Below the pieces are notes generated by a model. The model made no database searches and was not told the DNA's origin. It worked only from the letters and a program-made list of their open reading frames with translations. Source: Phyllobacterium zundukense (GTDB lineage: Bacteria > Pseudomonadota > Alphaproteobacteria > Rhizobiales > Rhizobiaceae). From it: a stretch of 64,000 bases of DNA. Shown piece by piece: positions 56,361 to 64,000 of the stretch; the stretch's first letter is position 1; every line of letters begins with the position of its first letter. The stretch covers positions 1,896,501 through 1,960,500 of the forward strand of contig NZ_CP017940.1 of the NCBI RefSeq assembly GCF_002764115.1. The letters run 5' to 3'. The translations under genes were made by a program, and so were the position numbers.

Positions 56361-58010
56361 TCAGAGAGCCTTCGCCGCCGCCCTGCCCGCCGTGCGACCC
56401 GAGAAGATGCAGCCGCCGAGGAACGTGCCCTCGAGCGAATTGTAGCCATGCATGCCGCCGCCACCGAAGCCGGCCGCCTCGCCCACGGCATAGACGCCGG
56501 CCAGCGGCTCGCCATCTGCTTTCAGCGCCCGAGCGCTCAGATCCGTCTCGATACCGCCGAGCGATTTGCGGGTCAGGATGTTGAGCCGAACGGCGATCAG
56601 GGGTCCGTGCTTCGGATCGAGGATCTTGTGCGGCGGAACCACGCGCACCAGCCTGTCGCCAATATAATTGCGGGCGCCGCGGATGGCCGTGATCTGCGCG
56701 TCTTTCGTATAGGGATTATCGACTTCGCGGTCCCGCGCCACGATCTGCGCCCTCAGCCTGCCCGCATCGATGAGATTGTCGCCGGTCAGCGCATTCATGC
56801 GGCGCACCAGATCGGACAAATCCTTCTCGACGATGAAATCCTCGCCATTGTCTAGGAAGGCCTGGACCGGTGCAGGCACGCCGCCGAGGGCGCGCTTCGC
56901 CACCTGTCGCCAGCTTTTGCTGGTAAAGTCGGGATTCTGCTCCGAACCGGAAAGCGTGAATTCCTTCTTCACGATCGTCTGGTTCAGCACGAACCAGGAA
57001 TAGTCGTAACCGGACTTCATGATGCGATCGAGCGTCGACAAGGTGTCGAAACCCGGCATGCACGGCGCCGGCAGGCGATCACCCTGCGCATCGAACCACA
57101 GCGATGACGGGCCGGGCAGGATGCGGATTGCGTGCTTGGTCCAGATCGGGTCCCAATTGTGCACGCCCTCTACATAATGCCACATGCGGTCGCCGTTGAT
57201 CAGATGCGCGCCTGCCCGCTCGGCGACACCCAGCATCAGCCCGTCGACATGGTCTGGCACGCCGCTGATCAGATGTTTCGGCGTTCCCAGCCGCTTGGGC
57301 CAGTTCTTGCGCACCAGATCGTGGTTGCCACCGATACCGCCGCTTGCAACGATGATGGCTTGCGCCTTCAGGGCAAATGTGTCCGCGACAATGCGCGAGC
57401 TCGGCTCGCTGCGCCTGACGTCGCTGGGCACAAGTATCTCGCCTTCGACCCCGTCCACCGTTCCGGCGCTCGTGACCAGCGTTGTTACCCGATGGCGGAA
57501 GCGGAAGGAAATGCGGCCTTGCCGCTCGGCCTCGCGGGCGCGGCGAATGAATGGCTCGACCACGCCAAGCCCCGTTCCCCAGGTGATATGAAAGCGCGGC
57601 ACCGAATTGCCGTGTCCGGTGGCCAGCGATCCGCCGCGCTCGGCCCAGCCGACGACTGGGAACCAGCGCATGCCCTGCGCATGCAGCCATGAGCGTTTCT
57701 CGCCCGCCGCAAAATCGATATAGGCCTCCGCCCATTTGCGTGGCCAATGATCTTCCTCCCGGTCGAAACCGGCCGAACCTATCCAGTCCTGCAGGGCAAG
57801 CGCCCGCGAATCCCTGATGCGCAAACGGCGCTGCTCGGGAGAATCGACAAAGAACAACCCGCCGAACGACCGCCACGCCTGTCCACCAAGCGTCTGCTCC
57901 GGCTCCTGATCGAGGATGATCACGCGTTTTCCAGCGTCGGCCAATTCCGTCGCCGCAACCAGCCCCGCGAGCCCCGCGCCGATGACGATGGCGTCGGCAT
58001 CATATGCCAT
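56361..58010 (-). CDS. FAD-binding dehydrogenase, KstD/fumarate reductase-like
   Basis: A 549-residue flavoprotein from the ATG at 58010, which has GGGAGG 7 bases upstream; seven more codons are open. Rossmann FAD motif AIVIGAGLAGLVAATELADAG (residues 8-28) and RVIILDQE; substrate-domain IVASGGIGGNHDLVRKNWPK; C-terminal FAD contact GVYAVGEAAGFGGGGMHGYNSLEGTFLGGCIFSGRTAGR, typical of 3-ketosteroid dehydrogenase-like and fumarate-reductase-like enzymes. Many rhizobial copies are annotated only as FAD-binding dehydrogenase; the substrate is unknown. Convergent with YceI. Confidence 0.88.
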   Translation of the reverse strand: MAYDADAIVIGAGLAGLVAATELADAGKRVIILDQEPEQTLGGQAWRSFGGLFFVDSPEQRRLRIRDSRALALQDWIGSAGFDREEDHWPRKWAEAYIDFAAGEKRSWLHAQGMRWFPVVGWAERGGSLATGHGNSVPRFHITWGTGLGVVEPFIRRAREAERQGRISFRFRHRVTTLVTSAGTVDGVEGEILVPSDVRRSEPSSRIVADTFALKAQAIIVASGGIGGNHDLVRKNWPKRLGTPKHLISGVPDHVDGLMLGVAERAGAHLINGDRMWHYVEGVHNWDPIWTKHAIRILPGPSSLWFDAQGDRLPAPCMPGFDTLSTLDRIMKSGYDYSWFVLNQTIVKKEFTLSGSEQNPDFTSKSWRQVAKRALGGVPAPVQAFLDNGEDFIVEKDLSDLVRRMNALTGDNLIDAGRLRAQIVARDREVDNPYTKDAQITAIRGARNYIGDRLVRVVPPHKILDPKHGPLIAVRLNILTRKSLGGIETDLSARALKADGEPLAGVYAVGEAAGFGGGGMHGYNSLEGTFLGGCIFSGRTAGRAAAKAL

Positions 58011-58200
58011 ACTGAAACCTCCCAATTCCAACGGCCTGACAAGCCGGGTAAATTCATATTACCTTTACGTCAACGTTGTCTGTCAAAAGCCATGCTTCGG
58101 CAAGTTCGAATTGAGATGTGGAACGGAAAGCCCCGAAAACCCATCACGTTTCTCCCTTGCCACGCCCTCATCTCGAGTCTGGCCATTGAATGGTTGGGAA

Positions 58201-58260
58201 GACGGGCGGTCGTCGAAGCGCGTCTTTTGGTAGTGATATGCGATCCGAAGACCGCCCGTC
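58201..58260. repeat. inverted repeat with 11-base perfect arms
   Basis: GACGGGCGGTC (58201-58211) and GACCGCCCGTC (58250-58260) are exact reverse complements around a 38-base middle; allowing one mismatch the stem grows by a few bases inward. A T- or A-run is lacking, so this is not a typical terminator and may be part of an interspersed element. Confidence 0.6.
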
Positions 58261-58606
58261 CGGCGTTTTTCTATCGCATCCGTTCCGCGTCGCGACGGCA
58301 GCGGCCGGGCTCGTAGCCCTTACCTGACCCACCGCCCCTCACAGTGCTCGTCCAGCACGCACCGGTCCTAGTACCGGCAGGGGAACCCTTGGATGCAACT
58401 TCCGCGGGTCCGTTACCCGCCATCGGAGGCGCCGATCCTCTCCCCGCTTCGAACGGCTCCGGAAGCAGTTCCCCGTGGAAAGGACGGGAGAAGAATAAAC
58501 GAGGTTTGCAGGTGTTGGATAAGTTGGCGGGATTATTTTACGTGCGGTGAGATCGGGTGAGGTTCGACCGACACCTTCTTCTCCAATAATCGTAGGGTGC
58601 CCCTTT

Positions 58607-58800
58607 CCGTCATCCTCGGGCTTGACCCGAGGACCCACGGTTGAGAAGGATTGGAATATCACGGCACGCAACGCATTCCAGCAAAGTGAAATTCCCAATG
58701 GCCGTTTGCGTTGACGGTTTCGTTCCCTGGATCGCGTCGGGATGGTGGATAAATTCTCGCCCTTTGCCGTGGGTCCTCGGGTCAAGCCCGAGGATGACGG
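58607..58800. repeat. RIME-like interspersed element with 34-base inverted arms
   Basis: The arms 58607-58640 and 58767-58800 are perfect 34-base reverse complements separated by 126 bases. Each arm itself contains the palindrome CCTCGGG-CTTGA-CCCGAGG. Short GC-rich palindromes of this wording (ATCCTCGGGCTTGACCCGAGG) are common in intergenic DNA of rhizobia, the RIME-like mosaic elements, here in a mirror-image pair. Confidence 0.75.
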
Positions 58801-58919
58801 AGAGGTGGGTGCCTTTTCATCCAAAGCAAGATCACTGCAAAACTACCCCTCTCTTGCGATCTCTGGCACTTGAGCTTTGCTACGCTCGCTAAGATGCCGA
58901 AATCGCTACGCGCCGCTCC

Positions 58920-59186
58920 CTACGCGAATCTGACCCTTGCCCGCTCGCGTGCCCGTTCGGCTTCGATGTCACGATCCCGCGACGGCGCGTGCGTATGGAG
59001 GGATGAAAGCAGACGGCGCGCCGCATCCGCGACTTCCGCAACAGCCCGGTCGAACACCTCCGCATTGGCCTGCGACGGCTTGTTGAACCCGGAGAGCTTG
59101 CGCACGAATTGCAGAGCGGAAGCGTCAATTTCATCCTGGGTCGCGGGCGGCTCGAAGTTGAACAATGTTTTGATGTTGCGGCACAT
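58920..59186 (-). CDS. DUF2277 family protein
   Basis: An 88-residue protein from the ATG at 59186, with AAGGAG 6 bases upstream; a longer frame to 59315 lacks similarity. MCRNIKTLFNFEPPATQDEIDASALQFVRKLSGFNKPSQANAEVFDRAVAEVADAARRLLSSLHTHAP is the DUF2277 pattern. The tail DIEAERARERARVRFA is charged and helical. Function of the family is unknown. The longer same-strand cyclase gene lies 224 bases upstream. Confidence 0.88.
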   Translation of the reverse strand: MCRNIKTLFNFEPPATQDEIDASALQFVRKLSGFNKPSQANAEVFDRAVAEVADAARRLLSSLHTHAPSRDRDIEAERARERARVRFA

Positions 59187-59410
59187 GGCGGTCTCCTTGT
59201 TCTCGATCACAAAGATAAGGGCGGGCTTTGGCGTACAGCCCGCGAAATTGCTCGCAACGGAAGACCGGAGCTGCCGATGCCTTCCCGTTGGGCGACAAAT
59301 GCTATCGCTATCCAAGCGCGAGGCAGCGCATTTTGCAAGATGGGACAGGCTGTAAGCGTTCAGATAGCTGTGCGGCTGGCCTGGACTTCAGGCGCGATTC
59401 CAACGTGACA

Positions 59411-60241
59411 TCACCTGCCGGCGTTCGGATTTGTCCAGATGTACTCGAACGCAGCGACGGGGTTTGAAAACCCCTTGAAGCGCCGATGCCTCGTCTGTTT
59501 GAAGATGTCGGGACCGCCGCCCTCAAGACATATGTCTTCCGAAACGAGAATCTGGTCAGTCGCCGCAGCAGCGCACAACCGGGCGGCGCGTTGGACCGTA
59601 GAACCGAAGAGATCGTGACTGTCCTCGATGGGCTCCCCGCAATCCAAGCCGATGCGTATGTGAAGCGGCTCTGGATTACCAAGGTTGAACCGGCGGAACT
59701 CCTGCTGAATGGAAGCAGCACAATCGAGAGCTTCCGATGTAGAGGCGAAGGACGCCATAATCCCATCGCCAGTGTGCTTTACCTCATGTCCACCCGAACG
59801 GCTCAAACACCTGCGCACGATGGAGTCGTGAGCGCGGACCAATTCAGTTGCCCTCCGATCGCCGAGACGTTCGGTCATCTTGGTCGAACCCACGATATCG
59901 GTGAACATGATTGCCCGATGTCCGCAGTCCATCTGCGCACCCGAGTGATCTTCAGATGGTTCCGGGTCCTGGATGCGGCCGAGAAATGCCTCCACAGCAG
60001 AAAGCGCGACCTCCACGACCTCACCCGCCACATGGCCATGCGCTTCGCGGTGCACGCATTGCGCCGTATCCTTGTCGGGTGCATCGATGAGGCAGAAGGT
60101 GGTGCCCCGCTTGTCGTCGAACCAATATGTAAGGAACCTGACCCCATACCGGTCCTGGACTTCGAGGTCCTTGCGATGCGCCTCTGCGATCTCAGCGGCT
60201 GTAACACCCTTCATATCATGCCGGTCCATGAATATGGGCAT
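59411..60241 (-). CDS. DUF4242 metal-binding domain fused to class III adenylate/guanylate cyclase
   Basis: A 276-residue fusion from the ATG at 60241 (GGGAGG upstream; a longer frame to 60307 is less likely). Residues 1-85 resemble DUF4242, the SCO4226-type nickel-binding ferredoxin-like fold (IFMDRHDM, TYWFDDKRGTTFCLIDAP, VHREAHG with His64 and His68). Residues ~108-270 are a class III cyclase: FTDIVGST (metal Asp115), VKHTGDG (Lys155, metal Asp159), DLFGSTVQRAARL with Gln217 where the transition-state Asn normally stands, and Arg221. No membrane helix or signal. It would make cAMP or cGMP in response to metal or another ligand; this is inference. Confidence 0.87.
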   Translation of the reverse strand: MPIFMDRHDMKGVTAAEIAEAHRKDLEVQDRYGVRFLTYWFDDKRGTTFCLIDAPDKDTAQCVHREAHGHVAGEVVEVALSAVEAFLGRIQDPEPSEDHSGAQMDCGHRAIMFTDIVGSTKMTERLGDRRATELVRAHDSIVRRCLSRSGGHEVKHTGDGIMASFASTSEALDCAASIQQEFRRFNLGNPEPLHIRIGLDCGEPIEDSHDLFGSTVQRAARLCAAAATDQILVSEDICLEGGGPDIFKQTRHRRFKGFSNPVAAFEYIWTNPNAGR

Positions 60242-60734
60242 TATCGGCTCCCTCCCAGTCTTGAACCAACTGCGAATGTCATGCAGGTGCGATTGACGCA
60301 GTTCCAATCGGCCATCGCCCGACTATCCCTGGTCCTCCGCCGAGGTTATCAACGATAGTGAACCGCCATTGTACTACACAGGTGGCTATCAGCAATCGAT
60401 CCTTGCAAATCCCTTTGAAAACCCCAGGCGCCGATGCATCAAAATTATGAATTTTTAATCCAGCAGGTTGCAAAACACTCATTGGACACCGGTTGGTTGT
60501 GCACTGTAATCTGTCTTTGCTGACTGCCAAATGTCCCCCACATGCCCGCAGTCAGATTTGGGGAGGAAGACACTGCTGCAATCCCGGTTGCGCATCTTCC
60601 TCCCATTTTTTGCAGAGACGCAAAACCAGCCGCGAAACCGCTTAGCAGCGCAGGCAGACTTTGCAAAATGCGCAGCACAGGACGTTAAAAGATTGCCTAT
60701 GCGTCAGGCAGGCCCACAAATTTCAGGAGAACTC
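60242..60734 (+). other. intergenic region, no gene seen
   Basis: About 490 bases between the divergent cyclase and VOC genes. Short frames occur on both strands without recognisable products. It must hold promoters for both genes, but no confident -35/-10 pair was picked out. Confidence 0.4.
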
Positions 60735-61109
60735 ATGTTCGACCACGTCAAATTCGGAGTCAGCGACTATGAAGCGAGCAAAGCGTTCTTCCTCACGGCA
60801 CTCGAACCACTCGGCGTAGCTGTTGTATCGGAGGGGCCGCCGACATACGGCGTCGAGCTTAGTCCAAAGGGCAAGGCTTCATTGTGCCTGTACCAAACCG
60901 AGGAGAAGCCGGCGCATCTTCACTTGGCGTTCACGGCCGAGAATCGCCAGCAAGTCGAAGCCTTCTATCGCGCGGCTCTGGAGGCGGGTGGCAAAGATAA
61001 CGGTGCGCCTGGTCTGCGCCCGCACTACCACGCGAACTACTATGCAGCGTTCGTCATTGGCCCGGACGGGCACAACATAGAAGCGGTTTGCCACGAACCT
61101 GAGGCCTAA
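60735..61109 (+). CDS. VOC family protein (glyoxalase/dioxygenase superfamily)
   Basis: A 124-residue protein from the ATG at 60735 with AGGAGA upstream; the frame extends to 60531 without similarity. Single-domain VOC pattern: FDHVKFGVSDYEASKAFFLTALEPLGV, KPAHLHLAFTAENRQQVEAFYRAALEAGGKDNGAPG and YYAAFVIGPDGHNIEAVCHEPEA. His4 and Glu117 are candidate metal ligands. Many such proteins are lactoylglutathione-lyase-like in name only; the reaction here is unknown. Confidence 0.88.
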   Translation: MFDHVKFGVSDYEASKAFFLTALEPLGVAVVSEGPPTYGVELSPKGKASLCLYQTEEKPAHLHLAFTAENRQQVEAFYRAALEAGGKDNGAPGLRPHYHANYYAAFVIGPDGHNIEAVCHEPEA

Positions 61110-61135
61110 CCCTTCGATTGAGGAGACGTCAACAA

Positions 61136-61153
61136 GCGGGCTTCGCCCGCCTT
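61136..61153 (+). terminator. short hairpin after the VOC gene
   Basis: GCGGGC-TTC-GCCCGC, followed only by CTT. 27 bases after the VOC stop; possible weak terminator. Confidence 0.4.
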
Positions 61154-61407
61154 ACCAGTTCGTCGAGCGACGAGTGGCGTTTGAACAGGCTCGCCTGGGA
61201 CCGCGACTTGCGGCGCTTTAGAAAAAACCGGCCCTGTCACGAAATAAGGAAAAACTAGTTAGCCATTGATGCGCGTTAGATGGTTAAAACCTTAATTTTA
61301 CTCGGGCGCAATCCTTAAGCCTTGGGCATGTACTCTGAGCATTCGGGCGCCCGCCCGTCGCCGGGGGGATGAAGCAAACCGGCCTGATGAGAAACGCTTT
61401 CGGGGAA

Positions 61408-61710
61408 ATGACCAAATTGAAGAAACTAGCATCACCATTCATTGCCATCGCCCTGCTCGCCGGTTGCGCCACGCCGCCCGGCCGCATCCAGCCGCTTGCC
61501 TACGCCAGCAATTGCCCGCCCAACGCGGCGCAACAACTTGCCGCCCTGTCAACGGTTCAGCAATCCGCCGCGACGAATGACGCGCTTGGCGTCTTCCTGA
61601 TTGGCTTGCCGGTATCCAGCATGGCCGGCGGCGACCATGGGGCGGAAATCGCCCGTCTGAAAGCTTGCACCATGGGGCGCGGCCCTAACGTCATCATGAC
61701 AGGCCAGTAA
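61408..61710 (+). CDS. small lipoprotein of unknown function
   Basis: A 100-residue product from the ATG at 61408 (frame open to 61369, 113 residues). MTKLKKLASPFIAIALLAGC is a lipoprotein signal with lipobox LAGC at Cys20. The mature part has two more Cys (SNCPPNAAQQL and KACTMGRG), a Gly/Ala-rich middle (GVFLIGLPVSSMAGGDHG), and no recognised domain. Probably anchored in the outer membrane. The start is uncertain because each candidate has a poor ribosome site. Confidence 0.65.
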   Translation: MTKLKKLASPFIAIALLAGCATPPGRIQPLAYASNCPPNAAQQLAALSTVQQSAATNDALGVFLIGLPVSSMAGGDHGAEIARLKACTMGRGPNVIMTGQ

Positions 61711-62023
61711 CGTTTTGGGGGATTGGTTCGCGCCAATCCCTCTCATGCGGGGAAGGCCCTATCGAGATAGTCCGGGTGCACGGAAGGGCTGCAACCCCGT
61801 CATCCCCTGTTCATCCACGCAATACCTTTTCATAAGCGGTCGAGAAACGATTCCACCGCATTCGGTCACAGTGGGCCAAGGAACGCGATTCTGGTCAAGG
61901 GTGGCAGGATGGCTTCGGAAGCAGATCATTTCGCTACAAGGCAAAAAATGCGATTTGCCGCAATGCGGCCTACAGTTGCGCGCCTGAGAGTGCCATTATC
62001 TATTTGATTTTGTTGAGGTTTTT
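61711..62023 (+). other. intergenic region before tRNA-Thr, no gene seen
   Basis: About 310 bases with only short frames and no clear terminator or repeat. Confidence 0.4.
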
Positions 62024-62099
62024 TGGTGCCCCCGGAGAGACTCGAACTCCCGACCCTCTGATTACAAATCAGATGCTCTACCAACTGAGCTACAAGGGC
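62024..62099 (-). tRNA. tRNA-Thr (TGT anticodon)
   Basis: 76 bases on the minus strand with CCA: acceptor GCCCTTG/CGGGGGC (two G-T pairs), D arm GCTC-AGTTGGTA-GAGC, anticodon loop TTTGTAA giving TGT, T arm GGGAG-TTCGAGT-CTCTC. No integrase or duplicate 3-prime end nearby that would mark an attachment site. Confidence 0.95.
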
Positions 62100-62253
62100 A
62101 GCGGCGTCCGATTAGCACAAACCTCCGATCTGTAAAACGAAAAAACAGCCCCGCGCGATAATTTTACAGTTTTTTTGATCGCCGGGCGTTTTGCCAGATC
62201 AGTCGCGGCGTGCTAGGCGATACGTCCTCAGTCATTCGCGCATGCAGGCAGCC

Positions 62254-63027
62254 ATGAACCGGAAAATCGAAACATTTGCTTTTCTTTCCTCAGGCACGCC
62301 GGATTCCGACGAGGCGCAGCACGATCTGGCCCGGATTTACGGTCACGCCGAAGCAAGGGACGCCGATGTCATCGTTGCGCTTGGCGGCGACGGTTTCATG
62401 CTGCAGACGCTGCAGAATTACATGAACCAGGGCAAGATGATCTACGGCATGAACCGCGGGTCCGTCGGCTTCCTGATGAATGAGTACAGCGAAGCCGGGT
62501 TGAAGGAGCGCGTGGAGGCAGCGCATGCCGAGACGATCCGGCCATTGAAGATGGTCACGGAGTCAGTCGAAGACGGCGAGTTTACGGCATTTGCACTCAA
62601 TGAAGTCTCCCTGCTGCGCCAGTCCTACCAGGCTGCGAAGATCAGGATCACCGTCGATGACAAGGTGCGGCTGGAAGAATTGATTTGCGACGGCGTCATG
62701 GTGGCAACGCCCGCCGGCTCCACCGCCTACAACCTCTCCGCGCAGGGGCCGATCATCCCGCTCGATGCGCGGCTGCTCGCCCTCACCCCGGTTTCCGCCT
62801 TTCGCCCCCGCCGCTGGCGCGGGGCTCTCCTGCCCAACCGGGTGACGGTGCGTTTCGATATTCTCGAACCGGAAAAACGGCCGGTCAATGCCGTCGCCGA
62901 TCATACGGAAGTAAAGTCCGTTCTATCCGTCACAGTCGAGGAAGCATCTCATTTGCGGGCGACCATTCTGTTTGACAAGAACCATTCGTGGAACGAACGA
63001 ATTCTCAAGGAACAGTTCCTTTATTGA
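62254..63027 (+). CDS. nadK: NAD kinase
   Basis: A 257-residue NAD kinase from the ATG at 62254, the usual family length; the frame is open to 62191. GGDG active-site motif at 44-47 in [35 protein letters not shown], and [43 protein letters not shown]. It makes NADP from NAD and ATP. Divergent from tRNA-Thr. Only a weak AGG precedes the start. Confidence 0.95.
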   Translation: MNRKIETFAFLSSGTPDSDEAQHDLARIYGHAEARDADVIVALGGDGFMLQTLQNYMNQGKMIYGMNRGSVGFLMNEYSEAGLKERVEAAHAETIRPLKMVTESVEDGEFTAFALNEVSLLRQSYQAAKIRITVDDKVRLEELICDGVMVATPAGSTAYNLSAQGPIIPLDARLLALTPVSAFRPRRWRGALLPNRVTVRFDILEPEKRPVNAVADHTEVKSVLSVTVEEASHLRATILFDKNHSWNERILKEQFLY

Positions 63028-63212
63028 CAACATTAGAATAAAATGGCGCACAATTGTAACAAACTCTTAAATGTGACCACACCTGAGAGTTGACTTTTGC
63101 TGGCTCGCGCCGTAACGCCATTGCAGCAAAACGCTGTGCAATTCGAGCGTCTGACGCTTTGGCCGATGACGGACCGCACCGCAATGACTGCAGATAGAAA
63201 GTTAAACCTCCT

Positions 63213-64000
63213 TTGACCACCTTTGCCGATCTGGGCCTTTCACCGAAAGTGCTCAATGCTGTAGAAGCAGCAGGATATACAATTCCGACACCGATCCAGG
63301 CTGGCGCCATCCCGCATGCGCTGCAACGCAAGGATGTCCTTGGCATCGCGCAGACCGGAACCGGCAAGACCGCCTCTTTCGTATTGCCCATGCTGACGCT
63401 GCTGGAACAGGGCCGTGCCCGCGCCCGCATGCCGCGCACGCTGATCCTCGAGCCGACGCGCGAACTCGCTGCGCAGGTCGAGGAAAACTTCGTCAAATAT
63501 GGCAAGAACCACCGTCTGAACGTCGCGCTGCTGATTGGCGGCGTGTCCTTCGACGATCAGTTGCGCAAGCTCGAACGCGGCGCAGACGTCCTGATCGCAA
63601 CGCCCGGCCGCCTGCTCGACCATTTCGAGCGCGGCAAGCTACTCCTGAGCGCTGTCGATATTCTCGTCATCGATGAGGCCGACCGCATGCTCGACATGGG
63701 TTTCATCCCGGACATCGAGCGCATCTGCAAGCTGATCCCCTTCACCCGCCAGACGCTGTTCTTCTCGGCCACCATGCCGCCGGAAATCACCAAGCTGACG
63801 GAACAGTTCCTGCATTCACCCGTCCGCATCGAAGTTGCCAAGGCGGCAACGACGGCCAAGACGGTTGAACAGAAGCTGGTCAAATCCGGCAAGAAGGATT
63901 GGGAAAAGCGCGCCGTGCTGCGCGACCTGATCCGCGCCGAGGACGAAGGCCTGAAGAACGCGATCATCTTCTGCAACCGCAAGAAAGATGTCTCCGAGCT
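63213..64000 (+). CDS. DEAD-box RNA helicase, RhlE-like, 3-prime end outside window
   Basis: 262 codons without a stop from a TTG at 63213; a stop lies in frame just upstream and no ATG or GTG gives the right opening, so TTG is the likely start (TTFADLGLSPKVLNAVEAAGY matches the family). Motifs in order: Q motif PTPIQAGAIPHALQ, motif I AQTGTGKT, Ia PTRELA, TPGR, motif II VIDEADRMLD, motif III SATMPPEITKL, and the start of domain 2 (AIIFCNRKK). RhlE-type helicases act in ribosome assembly or cold adaptation. Confidence 0.92.
   Translation, partial: MTTFADLGLSPKVLNAVEAAGYTIPTPIQAGAIPHALQRKDVLGIAQTGTGKTASFVLPMLTLLEQGRARARMPRTLILEPTRELAAQVEENFVKYGKNHRLNVALLIGGVSFDDQLRKLERGADVLIATPGRLLDHFERGKLLLSAVDILVIDEADRMLDMGFIPDIERICKLIPFTRQTLFFSATMPPEITKLTEQFLHSPVRIEVAKAATTAKTVEQKLVKSGKKDWEKRAVLRDLIRAEDEGLKNAIIFCNRKKDVSE

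Larger units (their letters stand above)
58011..58919 (+). other. gene-poor stretch, no convincing coding sequence
   Basis: No ORF here has a recognisable product. The longest candidate (58339-58824, minus) crosses both arms of the inverted repeat described below and reads as repeat sequence. The stretch instead holds two inverted-repeat structures, listed separately, and a promoter for the DUF2277 or FAD gene cannot be pinpointed. Confidence 0.5.

Noticed and set aside
58339..58824. 161-codon minus-strand ORF
   Set aside because: It runs through both arms of the 34-base inverted repeat and reads as translated repeat.
61711..62254. tRNA-Thr as an integration site
   Set aside because: No integrase, no repeated tRNA 3-prime end and no island-like gene content nearby.

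Overview
The window looks like a chromosomal core region of an alphaproteobacterium of the order Hyphomicrobiales (Rhizobiales), most likely Phyllobacteriaceae or a close relative. Evidence: an NdvA-type cyclic beta-1,2-glucan exporter, an ATP12-family F1 chaperone, a LexA box of the alphaproteobacterial GTTC-N7-GTTC type, the str-S10-spc-alpha order running secY-adk-rpsM with no rpmJ between, a tRNA-Tyr/tRNA-Gly/tuf cluster beside tRNA-Trp-secE, and a 34-base inverted repeat of the kind scattered through rhizobial intergenic DNA. The genus call is inference; no rRNA gene is present to settle it.

Layout. 1-2.3 kb: a truncated AraC regulator diverging from a DUF2000 protein, then ssb-yqaA. 2.3-8.6 kb: uvrA (LexA box upstream), a DUF72 protein, and glnB-glnA behind a sigma-54-like promoter. 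8.6-10.9 kb: a likely crcB-rluC-atp12 operon. 11-17.4 kb: ndvA, a likely degP-like/rarA operon, a second AraC regulator with a LysE-family exporter. 17.4-18.7 kb: a Phd/YefM-VapC-type toxin-antitoxin pair with a palindromic operator, and an exported Cys-rich repeat protein.

18.8-50.9 kb is one continuous minus-strand block of the expression machinery. Transcribed from high to low coordinates it reads tRNA-Trp, secE, nusG, rplK, rplA, rplJ, rplL, rpoB, rpoC; then, after a terminator and a small unknown plus-strand gene, rpsL, rpsG, fusA, tufA, the S10 and spc genes, secY, adk, rpsM, rpsK, rpoA, rplQ, ended by a strong terminator. A second, nearly identical tuf gene with tRNA-Gly and tRNA-Tyr upstream lies at 52.3-53.9 kb; a ClpP-like exported protein sits between it and tRNA-Trp-secE.

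54-64 kb is more accessory: rlmB, a cytochrome b561-YceI pair, an FAD dehydrogenase, a gene-poor 0.9 kb stretch with two inverted-repeat structures, a DUF2277 protein, a DUF4242-class III nucleotide cyclase fusion, a VOC protein, a small lipoprotein, tRNA-Thr, NAD kinase and the start of a DEAD-box helicase cut by the window edge.

The most interesting items are the metal-binding-domain/cyclase fusion with an altered transition-state residue, the ClpP-like protein with PYxPxRLP repeats, the duplicated tuf pair, the toxin-antitoxin operator, the 34-base inverted-repeat element and the structured rplJ leader. I found no CRISPR array, insertion sequence, prophage or clear evidence of a wholly new multi-gene system.
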